DNA of 64,000 bases from Beverwykella pulmonaria. Taxonomy: Eukaryota > Ascomycota > Dothideomycetes > Pleosporales > Melanommataceae. Made by a program: the position numbers and the translations under genes. Of the stretch, positions 23,686-34,791 are shown one piece after another; position 1 is the first letter of the stretch, and each line of letters starts with the position of its first letter. The notes below the pieces were generated by a model. That model was given only the letters and a program-made list of their open reading frames with translations. It ran no database searches and was not told the DNA's origin. Location: contig BCHH01000002.1 in NCBI GenBank assembly GCA_001599595.1, positions 2,074,053 to 2,138,052 of the forward strand. Direction: 5' to 3'.

Positions 23686-24961
23686 TGTGCGATGTGGGAT
23701 TTTGCGGTATTGACAATCTTTGGAGCTAGATATTGGTGTCTGTATATTTGGGCGCTTTGGACAAACCTTCGTGCTCGAAAGAGACTTTGCAATACTCTTA
23801 CCAATTCGTGGATCTGAACTCTATATGACCAAGAGTATTTGTACTGGTGAAAGGAAGTTATTTAAAGTTCCAGGGGATGTAGGCGTGCGGCTGAAAAGCA
23901 GAGCCCCCCGAAAAGAAAGTTCCGGTACAGCCATCACGATGTGGCACTCTTAGGGCACTACGAACACCAATTAGGAATTCCCCTTACGTTAAGCGTTTCA
24001 AAAGGCATATATGCGCCAGTGAGGCTGAGGTGCTCCGAGACACGATTTCCCGATTCAATATATCGATGGCGCAACTCTCTTTTCCTCGTTGAAATGCAAC
24101 GCGCTAACCCGTTCACCTAGGCGAAATAACAGGGTATTGATTGGTAAGGCTACTCGGCAGGAACCGCCTTGAAGTGCTATTATGGTCATCGCGGCACAGT
24201 CAAGCGATGTAGCCCGCACTGGTGGAGCTACTAAAGACGCAAACACTGTCACACGAGCGAAAGCACCAGACCTGACGGTAAATCTTGGCTATACCGTTTA
24301 CCATGGCTATGCCGTTTACAAGCCTACCGAAACACCACTAGGCCTGAAATATCTGGGGGGGTGTTTGTTGATCTACTGTTTGGGCACTCCTCCAAAAGAG
24401 GGGGTCCATGTTTGTGTCACAGCCCTCCGGGAGAAGCTTAGTGGAATGGGAAGACGCGATTTCTTGCGCCACGAGATCGGGTATGGCCTCATTAGTGGAG
24501 TGTAAGACTAGGGAAACAAGGCTGTGAAAACAATGATTGATTTAAGATCTCTTCTATTATTCGCCAAACAATCAGTAGTAAATAACTTCTGATTGGTGAA
24601 ACCATTGACAGTAGAAATCACATTGATTTTGCAAGCACCTTTGCATTCCCTTTCGTCGGCACTCCTCCTAGAGCGAGACTGCGTCGTGTCTCCAAAATCT
24701 GATGTATGAAATTAGCATCTATCATTCATTAACAACAAAGATACATGTGCCCTCGACGCCCACTTACAGAAACACAATTCTCCATCTTCCGATCCGCGCC
24801 CTGATATCTTAAGCATTGACTCAGACATCCACCCGCCTAACCCTCCTCACAAACTCATCACTAAACCAACGCGCACGGTCAAACAGCGTTCTCATATAAT
24901 CGACTTGCCCCGCCCCAGTAGGAACCTAAGGAACCTAAGGAATCCACCTTTTCTCGTACAC
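23686..24961. other. Gene-poor stretch
   Basis: The first few hundred bases are the likely promoter of the 7-TM gene. The frame at 24182-24505 has no recognisable domain and contains a small imperfect tandem repeat (GGCTATACCGTTTACCA and GGCTATGCCGTTTACA, about 24288-24322). Another small tandem repeat (AGGAACCTA) lies near 24921-24940. Confidence 0.35.
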
Positions 24962-25470
24962 TTAAACCTTGTGTAATTCTTTGCTACACAGCACCGGTTT
25001 CAAGTCCAAGACCTCCAGTGCTTTGTTTAGCAGGGTCGACCAGTGCTGCAAGTCATCGTGGTCCTGCGAGAAGTTGCACAGTGACGCCCACATGTGGAAT
25101 GCGAGGCTAGCTTGTGGAGGTGCGGAAATCGTGAGAGCAGTTTCATGTTTGAGCTGAAATCTTGCATATTTTGGGCTGTGCATTCTGAGGAACGGAACCG
25201 ACTGTACAGACCATCGGCCACACCGATGGACACCTTGTGCGCCTTCCCCAGCAGCGCATCTCCACTAAAGACCTCCAGCACGACGATGTTTGCCACGATG
25301 TCTTGGATCTACAAAATTGTGATTTCGGCGATACCAAGCAAGAATTCAGCGGCCTTGAGCTCAGTCGAGCGGTTCGTGGGGCAGAGCGCAGGGAAGAAAC
25401 CTAGACATTATCTTCTAAGGGTCGCAGCGTCTTTCTTAGGGCAGATCAGCCTTTGTGGAAGTGGGGTATA
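24962..25470 (-). pseudogene. Possible broken gene, unidentified
   Basis: On the minus strand three overlapping frames each look partly protein-like: one containing ELKAAEFLLGIAEI, one containing VVLEVFSGDALLGKAHKVSIG, and a downstream one containing LAFHMWASLCNFSQDHDDLQHW and ending at 24962. Reading through all three needs a stop and a frame change, which suggests a decayed gene. No family was recognised, and a chance overlap remains possible. Confidence 0.25.
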
Positions 25471-28207
25471 GGTTAGTCGGTGCAAGCAGATCCATTATCG
25501 GGGAGAAAATACGGTTCGTGGATTGCGTGACACTGTTTCAAGGGGAGTCTGCGGAGTTTGTGGAATTCTAATTTTTTTTTTTTTGGGGACTGGGGATCTC
25601 GTGGATGAGGGGATTGAGAGCTCCTAAGAGCGCGTTGAACGAGTGGCTGGCGCTGTCTCTAGGGTTGTCCAAGGCGATGTGGTCTGTACTCTTAAATTTG
25701 GGCATACTGATAGTCGTTAGTTAATACGATTTCGCTGTACCATTCAGTGAGTAGATCACATCTGATAAGCCACTGCGAAGGAGTTTGAATGGGTTCAGGG
25801 GAGGTGCAGTATGAGCGGAATATGAATTTGGAAACTCGGTAGAAAATTTATATGCGTCTGCTACTAGTATCTGGGCGCCGGAGAAAAATCAACGTAAGAT
25901 AGCTCTTCTTGTTTTGTTGTCTGCTAGGTTGTTGTACTTAGCTCTCTCTCGCTGCTTAATACAACAATTCCCTACTATGACAACTAAGCTTACCTCTATC
26001 TCCACCATAACATGACGACCGAACTACTGAGTGAGATTAGGTGGTGCATTTGCAAAGGCGATACTGGCGAGAATTTAGGTACGAATGATATGGATAACGG
26101 GATGCAATCTCATTCTGATTTCATTTCGTACGCTTCCTTTGATGAGTTTCGTTAAGCTCTAAATCCCTCCGTAAATACATTAATCCACCTCTAGGACTAT
26201 ATAATAGAGTCAATGAACAATACTTCTCCACAACGAAAGCTAATGTATCGCAATTAGCTACCTTCCAGGCCCATTCGCAAAGAAGCATCTCAACAGTCTT
26301 ATTCTCTTTCTTAATTTATGTATTGCCAATCGCTTGGCCGAACTCGAAGCAGCTACGCAATTATTCAGTATGGTCTCATTTACCTTTGTAGGGTATAGCT
26401 AGGGCGCCTAACTTTTCTCTTCCGCAACGAGCTATTCGACAAGCACTCCATCCTCAACAAAGTTCACAAATAAATCTTTGCAACGTCGATTAAGTAAACA
26501 GCTACTCCTTGACCTCACAATGCACATCTCCATTGCCAGATAGCGCTGGCGGGCAAGTTTCGTTCATCAGCTACATCCATTTATAGCCTTGTTACTGCAC
26601 CTGTGCGATCTGGGGCTCCTATTCTAACTCGATTAGTTGTGTCCAGGTATCGAAAACGAAAAAGTAGAGTAACTCACAGCATTGTTCCCCCGGTTTTGAT
26701 GATTTCATGGAGGCAGTGGAGTTTGTGCCGGTTGCAGGCTGACTGGCTGAATAGGCATGGTTGCAAGGTGTGGACATTGAAGAACAGGGAGAAAGAAGAC
26801 GTTGTAAAGTTGCTGGCTGATAACGGACAGATTTTCAAGGATAGGTTTTCGAGGCTAGGGAAGCAGCTAGATGTTCGGATTAGCGGGCAATCTGGACCCA
26901 ACAAGTGAAAGCCTGAGTGTTAGCGTTATTGGATCTCCCTTAAGTTGCATCTAGAATCCTATTCACAATCAAATAGAAGGTGCTGAATTTTATCCACATA
27001 TGACAACGGGGTAACTATAAACAGCAGGAAGGCAATACCATTTAGAAAGAAAGACTGGCACGGTTGATTCCTTAGGTACAGGCTCGCGCTAGTCACTTGC
27101 TCATGATAGGGCCGTGTATTGTTCGCTTAAGCGAACAACATGGAGCATAGATAACCGAGTCCACCCAATGGTTTCCCTCCGTCCCTAAACAGGATTCCGG
27201 TGTCGGATTTGCACCCCTACAGTGCGATAAACAAACTCGCATCTTGCCCTTATTAACGTAGCGCGCTGTCACCGTCTCATTTCGCCTCGCCTCGGACCCC
27301 ACATCATGCGGACACAAGATTCTGAAGTGGGTCTGCGCTCTACAGATACCGGCTATCGTGACCGCCAATGCCCCGACGCAATTGGACAAAAAGTCCTACT
27401 CCTTAGTCACACCCGATCATGCACCTGCGCACCTGCATGCACGAAGAAGGCTGGGCCCGTAGCGAGCATTGACCGCTTCTCGTTTGGCGTTCCTCAGGCT
27501 TTGGATACCGAATGCAGTTATGAGTGGGGCTGTATCCGACAGGTTATATTAGTAGTGTCTCTCCTTGCGATAGCAACATCAAGTGCGACCATCGAAAGGG
27601 TGGCGACTTGGAGCATACGAGCAACGTCAGTACCGAAAGGTGGGAGGTCCGAAGAGGCTCAAGCTGTTAAATGCTCTGCCCAATCAGAATGCGTCAGTAT
27701 CAACTTAGCGGCAGCGTTGCATGCGGCTAAGCAAGGTTCCCCAACATTCTTCAACGAGCCGCTTCTGTAAATTCAGCAGCAGTGGAGCTTCAATTGCAGC
27801 ATCATACTGTATTTGGGTGCGCGCAACTTGTTCCATTTCTTCACTTTATCATGTTTCCTGCAAACAAGCAGTGTGTGGGAGTGTCGAGCGACCCCAGGTG
27901 GCGCTTCCGATAGCGTAGGGCAGCGCCGACCTTGGCCCGCCCAAACTTCAATCGCTGGCAGGGCCGCTTTTCCGCTCCTGATAAACCCCTCCCCTCGTGC
28001 CACCATAAATCCCTCCTCTTCCTCCACATTCCTTCCCAATCCTCGCACCACAGCGACCTTCTTGCACTGCTTTCGGCTAGTTTTCTTCAATACCTGGGGC
28101 TCTTTTAGGCCAAACGCAGACAGCGGCTCTACTCACCTAGCACTCTCCTCGAGCCCTCCATTGTCGCGTGTTGGTTCAACCGTAAGATCATAGTCAGTTC
28201 TCAGGAC
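25471..28207. other. Gene-poor stretch, no supported gene
   Basis: A 47-codon frame at 26014-26157 and longer ones at 26603-26908 and 27306-27770 show no domain, no conserved motif and no convincing splice partner. A run of T at about 25570-25583 was noted. The last 200 bp (to 28207) are the likely promoter of the MFS gene, with a CT-rich patch around 28015-28035. Confidence 0.35.
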
Positions 28208-30098
28208 ATGTTTCTCACCAAACAAGAAGCTCGAAGCCCTCCCGATCCCAGCAAATTCCCGACCGCCCAGCTCCTCCTCCTTGGTGAGTAGTGCAAAACC
28301 CCGACTGATCGCCGCGTCGAAGCAAACAACTCACACATGTTGCAGCGCTCGTCCGAGTTGCGGAGCCAATTGCTCTCACCTCCATCCTCCCTTATGCTTG
28401 TAAGCTCGTCGAGCATTACAATGTCTCCGAAACGAGTGCCCCGTTCTTTGCGGGGATCCTCATCTCCGCCTTTTCCCTCGCCGAAGCATGCACCGGCATG
28501 TTTTGGGGCAGTCTGTCCGATCGAATAGGGCGTAAGCCTGTCCTGCTAATGGGCTGTATGGGCACAATATCCTCCCTGCTTATCGTTGGGCTCGCACCCA
28601 ACTTTTGGCTTGCATTTGCGGGCCGACTAGTCGGCGGCGTCCTGAACGGAAACGTTGGCGTGGTAAGTCGGAAAATCGAGCACCTCCAACATAGACACTA
28701 AACTGAAATGCCCTCTTCAGATACAGACTATGGTTAGTGAACTTGTCAAGAACCCCGAGCACGAGCGTAAGTCACGTCACTCCTAGCTCATAACTGCCTT
28801 GGTTGACTCGAAACAGCTCGAGCATATTCCGTAATGCCATTCGTTTGGAGCGTTGGATGCATAATCGGACCCTCCATCGGTGGGTATTTCGCAGCCCCCG
28901 CAGACAACTTCCCTTCTTTCTTCTCTTCTTCGGGCCTCTTTGCCGAGTTTCCCTATCTTTTACCCAACCTCATCTGTGCTTTTTTGCTTGTTCTTGCCGT
29001 CATTGCGGGCTATTTTCTTCTTGAAGAGACTCACCCGGACAGGCAGCCGTGGAGCACGCAAGAGGACCTCGATGCCTCGAGTGCTGAGACGCCTCTCCTC
29101 CCGGCTCAAGGTGCCACAGCTAATGCAGCGGCGAACCTGACTACCGAGTCCTATGGAACATTTGACGCTGTTGATGTCCAGAGGGATGAGGTTTGGCATA
29201 TGAAGCCCGATGGAGAGTGGGTTGAGAATCCGTCGAACCAGAAGGTGTTCACAAGCTCGGTGGTGATGTTTGTCGCAGCTCTAGGTATCTTCACGTACCA
29301 TTCGGTAAGTTGTACCCACCTCCATCAACTAGCGTTCTCCATGAAGCGTTGCCAACTTCAGTTAAGATGACCTACGATCACCTCCTGCCAATCTTCTTGC
29401 AAGATAAGCGCATTTACGACGTTTCCTCCTTCTCCGCCTCCTCATCAGCCTTCGCAGGTGGCCTTGGTCTTTCAACCCAGGATGTTGGCATCATCATGTC
29501 CATCAACGGAGTCATCCAGCTCATCATCCAAGGCGCCCTCTTTCCACTTCTGGCATCATGGCTCGGCATCTGGAGACTCCTAATCTTGGTGACGATCGGC
29601 CATCCCTTGGCGTACTTCATTGTACCATACCTCTCCCTTCTCCCACTGAACTGGCTCTATCCCGCCCTATACACATGCCTTGCGATCCGAAATATATTCT
29701 CTATTTTGGCGTATCCACTCCTGCTCATCATGATCAAGGAATCAGCACCTTCAGCGAGCCATTTAGGCAAAATCAACGGTCTGGCAGCTAGCACTGGAGC
29801 CGCGTGTCGGACCATTGCATCTCCAATTGCTGGATTGCTCTATGGTCTCTCGATTGAGCTTCGTTTCACGCCGCTTGCGTGGTGGGGCTCGACATTGGTT
29901 GCTTTGATTGGAGTGCTCCAAGTTCCGTTTCTGAAACGCGCGGCGAGCAGCAGTCATACTACGGTTCACACTGCAGCGCACTTGATCAAAGACCACGCTA
30001 CGAATCAAAGCAATGTTCGAATCTTGGTGGAGAACTCGGAAGAAGAATCGGAGGGCGATAGAGAGAGTGCCAGCTCAAAAATAGTTGGAACTGTGTAG
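28208..30098 (+). CDS. Major facilitator superfamily transporter (DHA1-like)
   Basis: Five exons (28208-28283, 28346-28662, 28721-28766, 28817-29304, 29367-30098) encode 552 residues. The MFS loop 2-3 signature appears as GSLSDRIGRKPVLL, followed by FAGRLVGGVLNGNVGV, and HEPRAYSVMPFVW marks the TM5 region. Twelve TM segments are expected, split by a long acidic cytosolic loop (about 240-290). The make-up matches fungal transporters related to plant zinc-induced facilitators and yeast YCR023C; the substrate is unknown. The acidic C-terminal tail is probably regulatory. The last intron needs the acceptor TTAAG at 29366, because the CAG five bases upstream would shift the frame into a TGA. The other introns have GTGAGT or GTAAGT donors. 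Confidence 0.88.
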
Positions 30099-30835
30099 AG
30101 AATCGTCGAGGTACGTAGGCCGCCTTCATGACAAAGACTGAATGCGAGTCTAATTATGCAACATTGATGATTACATGAACATGTCTACAAAACGCACATG
30201 ACAGCTTTTTTTTCTGGTGTCTCAGGGAAAGGGGGCCAGCTTGATACCAAAAGCATTCAAAAGTTGGCGTTTTGTTTTCTCACTTGTCGCGTCATCTGCC
30301 GAGGGTTTCTGGGCTGGATGTAGTGTGGAAAGCATCTGGGGATAAGCATAGAGAAATTCATGAGTGCGAAATTGTATATAATCTTAGCAGAAATGAATAC
30401 CGGTACGACTTGGAACAGAGAAGCCACAATTGCTTGACTGTGCGATGCAACGTTCATTCATTCATTCATTTTATCCTGCTCGGTTTCAGCCGCAATTTCC
30501 GCAGCTATGCCCGGCTAGCAGACATGGCAAATCCATCCCACCCCACTTCACTCCTGTGAACAAGAGCCATCTGTCCCCGGAGGCCTGCCGTTTTACTTGT
30601 GACCACTATCTACATCTTCCCACTGGCACATCTAGAAAATTATCCTTCTACATGAACGCTGTGCTTCTAGGCTCGTAGAGGCGCTTTGCCTCGTGTGTTG
30701 CGACCGCAATACCTTCAGTCTCCCCTTAATGTTCAGCTGTCATTTTATGCTCGCTTGCCCTCGTGCCCTCGTGCCCTCAGGGCTTAGGATATATGCTCTG
30801 AGTTCCGATGTTCTTTCGTATTGTGATGCCTCCCA
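30099..30835. other. Intergenic region next to transposon island
   Basis: Holds the 3' end of the MFS gene. Small direct repeats such as CATTCATTCATTCATT (about 30451-30470) and CTCGTGCCCTCGTGCCCTC (about 30759-30777) were seen. No gene recognised. Confidence 0.4.
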
Positions 30836-31510
30836 CTAGGTTCCTATGTGGCCGTGTTTTGTGGTGTGACCTGCCGCCGAACGCAGCGGCAGCAGCATTT
30901 CGTTACGACGCAGCTCCACGAGAGCAATGCTCCGCTTCGGCGTGACATCGAGTCTACTGAGAATGAGAGCTCTCGCGCGAATCTCCTCAGACCTTGTCGG
31001 ATGTGTCGAAGGCACCACTCCTTCGACACGGGGTAGGAGCGACAGTGGACGAGGCTGTCTGTTAATCTGCAGGACTATGTGCTCAGGCGTTAATTTAGAC
31101 CTTATAGCTGCTCGGCAGTTTTTAAAGCCCAGTTTCTTAAGCGTGCGATAGAGGGTTGAACGACTGGGTGGTCTTTTGCAGGTAGAGGTAGGTGAAGAGA
31201 GGTTGGCTTCCCTTAGGAGCTTTGTGTATGTGATCTTAGGCGTTTTTCGTACTTGTCGATATACTGTACGCTCCTCGCGAGGAGCGATAAATTTTGGCCG
31301 CCCTGAGCACTTTAATGACGCGGTGATGTTGTGTTCTCGCCATCTCTTGATGGTGCGCGTCATAGTAGACTTATTGCAGCCAATCTCATCTGCGATATCC
31401 TGGTGTTTTTCTCTACGCAACGCACAATCTAGGATAATTATGCGCGCTTTTTCTGAAAGCTCTTCCTTTCCTCTGCGATTGCCTGAAATTTCTGTGCCAA
31501 AAGACCTCAT
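30836..31510 (-). pseudogene. Tc1/mariner-like transposase, N-terminal part
   Basis: The 224-codon frame starts with ATG 31510. It carries two helix-turn-helix units of a Tc1-type DNA-binding region: ALRREKHQDIADEIGCNKST with KRWREHN, then a GRPKF hinge and a second unit ending RTLKKLGFKNCRA, with SKLTPEH at the junction to the DDE domain. After that point the sequence no longer matches a catalytic domain and no DDE/D triad is present, so the copy is truncated or scrambled. TA-flanked ends were not located for this fragment. It lies next to a fold-back element but on present evidence is a separate insertion. Confidence 0.68.
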
Positions 31511-31582
31511 TTACGTGGTGTAGTCGGTGGTTTAAATTGGCGTGTTGCGTGTTTTGGTGGGGCAGAGCAGCGAGGTGCAATA

Positions 31583-33545
31583 CAGTCAAACCTCGTTAGT
31601 GCGGTGCGGGTTTTTGTATCGCAGTATTGTAATATAGGCTTAGTTTGGAAGGCACTAGGTCTAATCCTATTACTAGCTCAATATTATCAATAATTCAAGC
31701 GAGGAAAATCAAAACTCAAAACGCTAATTGCAAAATCAACAAACATATGCGCACTTACAAATAATAACATACCAACACAGAGCAAGGCTTAAAACTATAA
31801 TATATTATTATTATTATTATTTATTCTATTTACTGTCTAGAACCGGCCCTAGTTTGGGCCATGCAGACTTTTGCCTAAGGAAAAACCTATCTACAAGGAA
31901 AACCCTTTGTGTGCCTTCTATACTGTTAGTACGCTCTTGAGTGTATACAGCTATTTCCTTGACAATCGACCTCCCGTCCTGTCACACTTACCCCTATGTA
32001 TAGGGGAAATCAAGAAAGAAGGAGAGAGGGGAGGGAGGGGAGTGGGGGGAGGAGGAAAATGATAGAGAGAGAGGGTGAGGTTCAGGTATTCTCTTCGTCG
32101 TCGTTACGCCTTCGCTCCCACGTCGATAGTCCGTTTGCTTGCTGGTATTTGTCAATTGCCTCGTTTTCTAGCTCTTTTGCTACTGTAAATTGCCCGCAGG
32201 ACGTTCTGCTGTATGAACCATTTTGCCACAGCTCCTGCTTGTGGGGGGGCTCCTAGCACTTTGTGCAGACGTTCGCTACGCAGGCAGGGCAGTCGCGTTT
32301 CGCGGTTGTATTTTGGGCAGTGGAAGATTACATGTTGTACTGTCTGTTCGCGCCACCCACATGTGCATTCCTTTGTCACTCCAGGGACGTGTCAGGTAGT
32401 AAGCCATCTGTTTAGTCCTATTGCTTCAGTGCGCATAAGGAATAGTGCTATTGACTGGGCTTTCGTAAGGTCGTCGTATAGCCGGCGAGGGTTCTTCGTC
32501 CATGCTTCGCGCCATGTTGTTTCTCTTCGGTTTGCTCCGTGTTTGCGCCATCGTTTTGCCCATTCTAGATCTAACCACGTTCTAGTTGGTTGTTTTGCCT
32601 GTCGATGTTCTGCCCGGTGTTTATTCCACTCCTGTATCTCCGCTAACCTTTCTTTTGCTATTATCCTTGTGGTTTCGCTCTGGGTTGGTGGTTTCTCTGC
32701 GCGGGTGTTTTCGTGACTATAATATATTACAGTGTCCTAATGTTTGTAATGTAAAACGGACGGTTAAAGGGCAAAAGGACAAAATTCATTAGCACCATTA
32801 GAACCACAGAATCAACCACCTGCAACACCACAACTATGTAAAATTTTACATTTAAGATACCAGACATAGCTTTATTTCAGCATTAACAAGTTATTTTCAG
32901 CGTTTTGAATAGAATTACTACATGGTTATGGCGCGGTAGAGAGTTGAATCTCGAAGTCGCGAGCGCTCAAGTGCCCCCTAAATTGACCTGCCTGTGGCGC
33001 CGCAACAGATAGTGTTCTGAGTATGATTGTAGATATAGCTTTTGAGCAGAGTTTAAAAGCTATATCTAGTAATTTGTTTAAAATACTATGTAGTTGTAGC
33101 GTTGAAGGTGGTAGATAATGTAGTTTCTTACCGTGCGAGGATGCTTGGATGGGTGCTTGGCACTGACTGGAACAGGAAAAGCACTGCGCGACTCCAGAAC
33201 TTAACCACCCACAGGGCCATAACTATATTGTATTACTATACAAAATGTTAAGCACGCCCTCTTAATGATACAAGAAAGCCATATCTAGTATCTTAAATGT
33301 AAAACTCTACATGGTTGTTGTGGTGCTGCAGGTGGTTGATTCTGTAGTTCTAATGGGGCTAAAAGATTTTGTCCCTTTGCCCTTCCACCGTCCGCTGTAT
33401 ATTACAAACATAAGGACACTATAAAATATGTAATTATTTGTAAGTGCGCATGTGTTTGTTGATTTTACAATTTGCGTTTTGAGTTTTGATTTTCCTCGCT
33501 TGAATTGTTGCCGGTTTGCTTACAACCGGTTCCGTAGTTCGACTA
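31583..33545. mobile_element. Fold-back/MITE-like element with TA-flanked ends
   Basis: The outer ends read CAGTCAAAC (from 31583) and, on the opposite strand, TAGTCGAAC (from 33545), each flanked by TA (31581-31582 and 33546-33547), as for Tc1/pogo-type DNA transposons. Inside are long inverted arms: 31688-31770 pairs with 33428-33510, and 32731-32872 pairs with about 33278-33420, with roughly 80% or better identity by eye. The left arm is split by a LINE insertion (31808-32715); without it the element would be about 1.04 kb. It has no coding capacity of its own. The outer TIR match is short, so the exact ends are less certain than the arms. Confidence 0.65.
31808..32715 (-). mobile_element. 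5'-truncated LINE insertion with 14-bp target duplication
   Basis: The 908-bp insert is flanked by a perfect direct repeat ACTATAATATATTA (31794-31807 and 32716-32729). Its 3' end, on the minus strand, is a (TAA)n tail at 31805-31822, as in Tad-like fungal LINEs. On the minus strand 32710-32150 reads as the C-terminal part of a LINE polyprotein: a basic Trp-rich stretch (TWLDLEWAKRWRKHG) and then a Cys/His knuckle CTCG-x9-H-x4-HC. One TGA interrupts it near 32388, where the codon CGA would fit, as expected from a C-to-T change. The copy is dead on arrival (5' truncated). Confidence 0.75.
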
Positions 33546-33561
33546 TACTTTGACATGGGAC

Positions 33562-33731
33562 TGTAATACGATTGTATTGAGACGAATCCTTGAGGTTGAC
33601 TCAGGAACGTCGAAAAGACTATATACTCTCACATAGTTATTTGATCCTGTCTAGGACCTTTGACGGACCCATGGCTGACCCGTAGCCTGCCCGAGGGCCT
33701 TCCAGGGCTGACGATGTATAATGTCGTCACA
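33562..33731. repeat. LTR-like dispersed repeat, copy 2
   Basis: This 170-bp stretch begins TGTAATACG and ends GTCGTCACA and matches 20771-20932. The TGT..ACA ends fit a solo LTR or LTR fragment. It begins 16 bp beyond the fold-back element, so it is another layer of the transposon island. No target-site duplication was seen. Confidence 0.6.
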
Positions 33732-34001
33732 TTAGCTTGTTGTTGGTTATTCGCACCTTTTGGTTGCAGTGGCGGAGTGGTGCGGAACCCCGCTCCTGTG
33801 GTAAGCATACACTGCCTCTAGAACTTACTTCTCTTTATGCAAGATTACGCTCCAGGGCACAACAACTAGAAGAACTTAATTACCTAAGGATTACAACTAT
33901 CCCCTACCCACCATTTTTTCCTAATCTTATCCTATTGAAACTCTCTGCTGCTGGACAAAGGGTTACATTAAGGATAAATAGGGTGCAGATGTGGATCTTA
34001 C

Positions 34002-34124
34002 ATACGAGCTGCTGTTAAGGAGGCGTTGGCAGCGATTCCTCAGGAGATTTTAGACGATTTGATCAACAGTGAGCCCCTCAGGATGCAGGCTGTGATAGAT
34101 ACTAATGGGGGTCACACAAACTAC
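34002..34124 (+). pseudogene. Tc1-like transposase C-terminal relic
   Basis: The frame contains EALAAIPQEILDDLINS, then a MQAVIDTNGGHTNY stretch. This matches the conserved end of fungal Tc1/IS630-type DDE transposases (AIPQExxDxLIxSMxxR..AVIxAxGxHTxY). The catalytic domain upstream is missing or unrecognisable; the frame at 33760-34000 is Arg/Leu-rich without a clear match. Confidence 0.6.
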
Positions 34125-34358
34125 CAGGATCGGCATCAGTGGCCATATACAAAACTTACTCCGGCAACCATAGTACTTGGGATGTGGAACTTGCCGCTAC
34201 AAAGCTGCATTGTCTAAGAGAGTTTGCAGTGGAGTTGTCTTACAACCTTTTCAAAAACCAAGATGCGTAACGCGCTAGAGCCCAAGAACAGCTTCTAATT
34301 GACCACAGGCCCGGGAATCTTTCCTTGCACGGTTTTAAAACACACTGTAAAAGCCCTA

Positions 34359-34466
34359 TACACTCCCTCCCATGAATGAACGAGTAGCACGTGCCGTTGT
34401 ACGGATAAAATTTGTATGGAAGACTTACAGACAGTGCTACTCATTCATTCATGGGAAGGGGGTGTA
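34359..34466. repeat. Imperfect hairpin, 32-bp arms
   Basis: The left arm 34359-34390 and right arm 34434-34466 are near-perfect inverted copies (each includes CCCATGAATGAA and GAGTAGCAC), separated by 43 bp. It could be the end structure of a small MITE or a short hairpin transcript; nothing shows which. The DNA between it and the next gene (to 34791) shows no gene. Confidence 0.65.
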
Positions 34467-34791
34467 CGTCAGCCCAAAGCCACTTTACCGTCACCTCAAT
34501 TTCTATTGGATCAACGCCATAAAGCTGTGCTATGAACACTTCTTTCTATCGAGATAAGTTTCATGAGACACGGGCATCGAGATGCTTATGCAAGGTGATT
34601 TTGGGGGCTGAATTCGAGATTAAAAATTCGTGCCATCATCCTTCCTCCACGCCGACAGCCATGTGTCTAGCATCCTTCGAAGTCCTGCCGAATGCTTCTA
34701 ACTGTTTCTAAACTACAGTTACTATGTAACAAAGCACACATAAAGTTGGCGCTCAACCCAGGCCGTATCATTATCAAAGGCATTTGCGAAA

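Noticed and set aside
27306..27770. 154-codon plus-strand frame
   Set aside because: No recognisable domain, biased Ser/Arg/Cys composition and no conserved neighbour.
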